Positions 29,957 to 33,183 of a stretch of DNA of 33,183 bases are shown here, piece by piece. The stretch is taken from positions 1-33,183 of the forward strand of contig JANQNK010000005.1 of NCBI GenBank assembly GCA_028279595.1, written 5' to 3'. The notes beneath the pieces are model-generated. The model was given only the letters and a program-made list of their open reading frames with translations, was not told where the DNA came from and did not search any database. Source of the stretch: Thermoplasmatota archaeon (GTDB lineage Archaea; Thermoplasmatota; JAKEGO01). A program made the position numbers and the translations under genes. How positions within the stretch are numbered: the stretch's first letter is position 1; each line of letters opens with the position of its first letter.

Positions 29957-31873
29957 ATGCAATGGCCACCCCGGGGGATGCGGTTCCCCTCGAGAGATGG
30001 AAATCCGTTCAGGAAGAGGTTCAGACCAGGGGAGACCCTGATCCTCCTCCTACTGTTCATCGCAGCGAGCATAGCGGTCGCCATAAGCGCGGCGATAATC
30101 TATACGCTCGCGGACGGTTCCATCGATTTCTTCTCCTCGGGGGAGGTCGGCGTATTCGAGTTCCTTACGGGGGACAAATGGGCCCCCAGCGGGGGGAGGC
30201 CGAAGTTCGGCGTTCTCCCGCTCCTTGCGGGCACCACGATGATCGCCGGTGGTGCGCTCCTCATCGGAGCCCCACTGGGGATCGGTGCCGCTGTCTATCT
30301 GTCCGAGTTCGCGGGGAGTCGAACCAGAAGCATTTTGAAACCGATCATCGAGGTCCTGGCGGGCATTCCCTCCATCGTGTACGGGTTCTTCGCGCTCCTG
30401 GTCATCAGTCCAATATTCCAGGAGCACTTCGGTGCTGAATATTTCAACGCCATCAGTGCCATAGTAGTGCTAGCCATAATGATATTGCCTATAGTCGTCA
30501 GCATCTCGGACGATGCGATGAAGGCTGTCCCGATGGAGCTCAGGGAGGCATCCTATGCCATGGGAGCGACCCGTTGGGAGACCGCAACCCGCGTTGTCAT
30601 CCCTAGCGCATCGAGCGGGATCATCGCATCACTCCTTCTTGGGCTCGGAAGGGCGCTCGGAGAGACGATGGTTGTGGCTCTGGCTGCTGGTAGCATCGCA
30701 AAGTACCACTGGAATCCCTTCGAGGGTGTCCAGACGATGACCGCCTACATTGCACAGGTAGCCACCGGTGACATTCCACCAGGGGTCGGTGTCGATGCGG
30801 CTTATGCCGTCGGCCTCCTCCTGTTCATCATAACGTTCATTGTTAACCTGATTGCCGGGATGATTGGCACCAGGATCAACAAGGGCAAATCGATGAAGAA
30901 GAGGAGGATATCGCTCGATCCACTGATATCACGTATAGCCAAAACCACCGAACCCGTACGGACCAGGATGGCAGAGGGATGGTTCAATGTTAAAAACCGC
31001 ATACGTCCCAGGAAACGGGAGCTGACCCTTAGGAAGAGGTACATCAAGAGTTGGATCGGGATGGGGGTTACCGGAACATCCTTGGTCATCGCAGTCTTGT
31101 TCCTGGCATACCTAGTGTACACCCTACTCGAACAAGGTCTCGGCGGAATCGACAATCAGTTCTTAGGGTACTTCCCCAGCAGATGGCCCCACAAGGCCGG
31201 CATCTACCCGGTCATTCTGGGATCCCTCTACCTTATGACACTTACCATGTTGATCTCGGTTCCTGTCGGTGTTGGGGCTGCCATTTACCTTACCGAGATC
31301 GCGCCAGACAGCCTCTACACGAGGTTCCTAAGACGCATCATCCAGAACCTCGCTGGAGTGCCGTCCATCGTGTTCGGTCTAGTTGGTTACTTCATGTTCG
31401 TACGATACTTCGATCTAAAAATGAGCCTGTTATCTGGGGCCCTTACCCTTTCCATCATGGCTCTGCCTATCATCATTGTGTCAACTGAGGAGGCATTGAA
31501 ATCGGTCCCAATGGGATTCCGTGAGGCTGCCCGCGGACTTGGTGCATCACGTTGGAAGACGGTCCGCCATCATGTATTACCAAATGCCTTGCCCGGGATC
31601 ATGACGGGATCCATACTCGCCCTTTCCAGGGCAATCGGGGAGACGGCCCCGATACTGTTCATAGGGTTCACCTTCGCGAAGGTACCACCGAGCTCGATCC
31701 ATGATCCATTCCTGGCCCTACCCCTCACGATCTTCTACTGGACACGCCACGAGAAGGCGGAGTTCCACGACCTTGCAGCCAGCACGATACTTGTGCTCCT
31801 GCTCATCCTGTTCATAATGAACTCCATAGCGATCATCATACGTCATCGCGCACAATCAAGGAGGAAATGGTAA
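29957..31873 (+). CDS. Fused phosphate permease PstC-PstA
   Basis: This single 638-residue chain contains both permease halves. The PstC-like half spans about 1-305 and carries the EAA loop [20 protein letters not shown] at about 194-213. A basic linker follows (about 306-365, rich in Arg/Lys). The PstA-like half spans about 366-638 and carries the second EAA loop [20 protein letters not shown] at about 517-536. The usual arrangement is two genes. Each half shows the family's [16 protein letters not shown] segment. The stop overlaps the pstB start (TAATG), so translation is coupled. Confidence 0.93.
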   Translation: MQWPPRGMRFPSRDGNPFRKRFRPGETLILLLLFIAASIAVAISAAIIYTLADGSIDFFSSGEVGVFEFLTGDKWAPSGGRPKFGVLPLLAGTTMIAGGALLIGAPLGIGAAVYLSEFAGSRTRSILKPIIEVLAGIPSIVYGFFALLVISPIFQEHFGAEYFNAISAIVVLAIMILPIVVSISDDAMKAVPMELREASYAMGATRWETATRVVIPSASSGIIASLLLGLGRALGETMVVALAAGSIAKYHWNPFEGVQTMTAYIAQVATGDIPPGVGVDAAYAVGLLLFIITFIVNLIAGMIGTRINKGKSMKKRRISLDPLISRIAKTTEPVRTRMAEGWFNVKNRIRPRKRELTLRKRYIKSWIGMGVTGTSLVIAVLFLAYLVYTLLEQGLGGIDNQFLGYFPSRWPHKAGIYPVILGSLYLMTLTMLISVPVGVGAAIYLTEIAPDSLYTRFLRRIIQNLAGVPSIVFGLVGYFMFVRYFDLKMSLLSGALTLSIMALPIIIVSTEEALKSVPMGFREAARGLGASRWKTVRHHVLPNALPGIMTGSILALSRAIGETAPILFIGFTFAKVPPSSIHDPFLALPLTIFYWTRHEKAEFHDLAASTILVLLLILFIMNSIAIIIRHRAQSRRKW

Positions 31874-32715
31874 TGAGTGTAGAAAGTGACGCCCAGCAAG
31901 TAATGGCCGAGGTACCAATGATCAAGGGGAATGGTGCTGGAAACGGGGTCAGGATGCCGAACAAGGTCGCCATCAAGATCAAGGATGTTGACGTATTCTA
32001 TGGGGACGTCCAGGCGATCAAGAAGGTGAGCCTGCCCCTCTACAAGAACAAGGTGACGGCGTTCATTGGTCCTAGCGGCTGCGGGAAGAGCACCCTGCTG
32101 AGGTGCATCAACCGCATGAACGATGAGATAGTGGGTTGCAAGACCACGGGGGAGATCATCTGGAAGGACATCGACATTCTGTCGAAGAAGGTAGATCCCG
32201 TCGCCCTCCGTCACAAGGTTGGAATGGTCTTCCAGAAACCGAATCCCTTCCCGAAATCGATCTGGAAGAACATCGCCTTCGGTCCGAAGATCCACGGCAC
32301 CCGGGCAAAGGACGAATTGAACGAGATCGTCGAGACCAAGCTCAAGGACGCCGCTCTCTGGGACGAGGTGAAGGACAGGCTTGACGAGCACGCCATGAGC
32401 CTTTCTGGAGGGCAACAACAGAGACTCTGCATCGCCCGTGCACTGGCCGTCGATCCGGAGGTCATTCTCATGGACGAGCCATGCTCCGCCCTCGATCCGA
32501 TCGCCACCGCAAAGATCGAGGACCTCATAACCGAGCTGAAGAAGAAGTACACTGTCGTCATTGTGACCCACAACATGCAGCAGGCTGCGCGGGTCAGCGA
32601 TTACACGGGATTCATGTACCTCGGACGACTCGTCGAGTTCGGTCGCACCGAGCAGATATTCGAGAACCCAAGGAAGCAGCTGACCGAACGTTATATTACC
32701 GGTAGATTCGGATAG
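31873..32715 (+). CDS. pstB: Phosphate ABC transporter ATPase PstB
   Basis: This 280-residue ATPase powers phosphate import. Walker A is GPSGCGKST at about 66-74, the Q loop [12 protein letters not shown] is at about 117-128, the signature is LSGGQQQR, and Walker B is [13 protein letters not shown] with the switch His in [11 protein letters not shown] chose the ATG at 31873, which overlaps the pstCA stop and has GAGG eight bases upstream; an ATG at 31867 would add two residues. The N-terminus (about 30 residues) is longer than in E. coli PstB. Confidence 0.96.
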   Translation: MSVESDAQQVMAEVPMIKGNGAGNGVRMPNKVAIKIKDVDVFYGDVQAIKKVSLPLYKNKVTAFIGPSGCGKSTLLRCINRMNDEIVGCKTTGEIIWKDIDILSKKVDPVALRHKVGMVFQKPNPFPKSIWKNIAFGPKIHGTRAKDELNEIVETKLKDAALWDEVKDRLDEHAMSLSGGQQQRLCIARALAVDPEVILMDEPCSALDPIATAKIEDLITELKKKYTVVIVTHNMQQAARVSDYTGFMYLGRLVEFGRTEQIFENPRKQLTERYITGRFG

Positions 32716-32723
32716 GTGATAGT

Positions 32724-33183
32724 ATGACCGAGAAGTTCGTTGAAGAGCTCGAGCAGCTCAAGACCGACGTAATGGAGATGGCGGACCTGTCCATCGACAT
32801 GCTCAGAGGATCGGTCGAAGCGTTGAAGAATCGAGACCGTGACACCGCCGGAAGCGTTCTGGCAAGAAAGGGAAAGCTGGCGGAGATGGACACTCAGATC
32901 GAGACCGATGCACTCAGGTTGATTGCCCTCTACTCACCAGTCGCCGGGGACATGCGGACCATCGGATGCATACTGAAGCTGATCACCTACCTCAACAGAA
33001 TCGGTCGCTACGGAAAGGACATCGCGAAGATTTCCATCGACATTTCGGAGATGGAACACATCGCCAAGCTTATCGACATACCCCGGATGGCCGACGATGC
33101 CATTGCAATGATAGAGGATGCCATCAATGCCTTCAAGACCGAGGACATCTCCCTGCTAGCCGACTTCGAGGAGCGCGATGACG
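32724..33183 (+). CDS. phoU: Phosphate transport regulator PhoU (3' end outside window)
   Basis: At least 153 residues are visible and the frame is open at the window edge. It starts MTEKFVEELEQLKTDVMEMA and carries the PhoU three-helix pattern, with the family's ALYSPVAGDMRTIGCILKL and YLNRIGRYGKDIAKI segments, the latter a variant of the E-R-x-x-D-x-x-x metal site. AGGTGAT precedes the ATG. It is the last visible gene of the pst operon, giving the locus a second PhoU-type protein besides the AbrB-PhoU regulator. Confidence 0.92.
   Translation, partial: MTEKFVEELEQLKTDVMEMADLSIDMLRGSVEALKNRDRDTAGSVLARKGKLAEMDTQIETDALRLIALYSPVAGDMRTIGCILKLITYLNRIGRYGKDIAKISIDISEMEHIAKLIDIPRMADDAIAMIEDAINAFKTEDISLLADFEERDD

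Overview
The window reads as chromosomal DNA of an archaeon, most likely an uncultured euryarchaeon of the Thermoplasmatota type (the lineage is inferred from gene content; no marker phylogeny was run). Seen directly: ribosomal proteins eL44 and eS27, aIF2-alpha and Nop10 in one row, an archaeal histone, class I lysyl-tRNA synthetase, an archaeal-type topoisomerase IA, archaeal phosphoglycerate kinase, TATA boxes about 26 bp ahead of start codons that are often leaderless, and GGTGAT-type ribosome sites matching the archaeal 16S 3' end. Coding DNA is GC-rich and tightly packed on both strands. Heterotrophy on acyl compounds is suggested by an acyl-CoA dehydrogenase, a crotonase and an acetate-type permease.

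Layout. 1-5.3 kb (+): the end of a PKD-type surface protein with an acidic tail, a crotonase, a GNAT acetyltransferase, a desulforedoxin-like mini-protein, a DUF454 membrane protein, an FKBP/SlyD-type prolyl isomerase, a GPR1/FUN34/YaaH permease, an AlkD-like DNA glycosylase and an 87-aa unknown. 5.3-5.6 kb: three inverted repeats in series ending at the 3' terminus of tRNA-Gly(CCC). 5.6-10.5 kb: lysS and gfcR (-), a small zinc protein (+), and a large antiporter with an extracellular domain and a Lys/Glu-rich tail (-). 10.6-15.6 kb: tRNA-Arg(GCG), topA (-), a two-gene membrane/secreted unit (+), asnS (-) and a divergent zinc-ribbon gene (+). 15.7-19.4 kb: a 1252-aa surface protein. 19.5-23.1 kb: histone and acyl-CoA dehydrogenase (+), queH (-), and the eL44-eS27-aIF2alpha-Nop10 operon (+). 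23.1-27.3 kb: a PKD protein (+), a stomatin/NfeD pair (-) and pgk (+). 27.4-27.7 kb: tRNA-Thr(CGT) followed by a hairpin-rich 0.2 kb segment bounded by a 16-bp direct repeat of the tRNA 3' end. 27.7-33.2 kb: an AbrB-PhoU regulator (-) divergent from pstS, a fused pstC-pstA, pstB and phoU (+, cut by the window end).

How the genes work together. The right end is a complete phosphate-uptake locus (binding lipoprotein, one-chain permease, ATPase, PhoU) with its likely regulator divergent across an AT-rich, palindrome-rich control region. The ribosomal/aIF2/Nop10 row is a classic archaeal translation operon. The stomatin/NfeD pair is a conserved membrane-organising module. Several long surface proteins share one plan: extracellular beta domains, one membrane helix and an acidic cytoplasmic tail.

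Most unusual signals: series of 9-12 bp inverted repeats with 19-23 nt loops directly downstream of two tRNA genes, the att-like duplication at tRNA-Thr, the antiporter fusion, an archaeal QueH homologue, and the Trp/Asp-rich tail of the giant surface protein. No CRISPR array, insertion sequence, transposase or integrase was found. No gene-free stretch exceeds about 300 bases.
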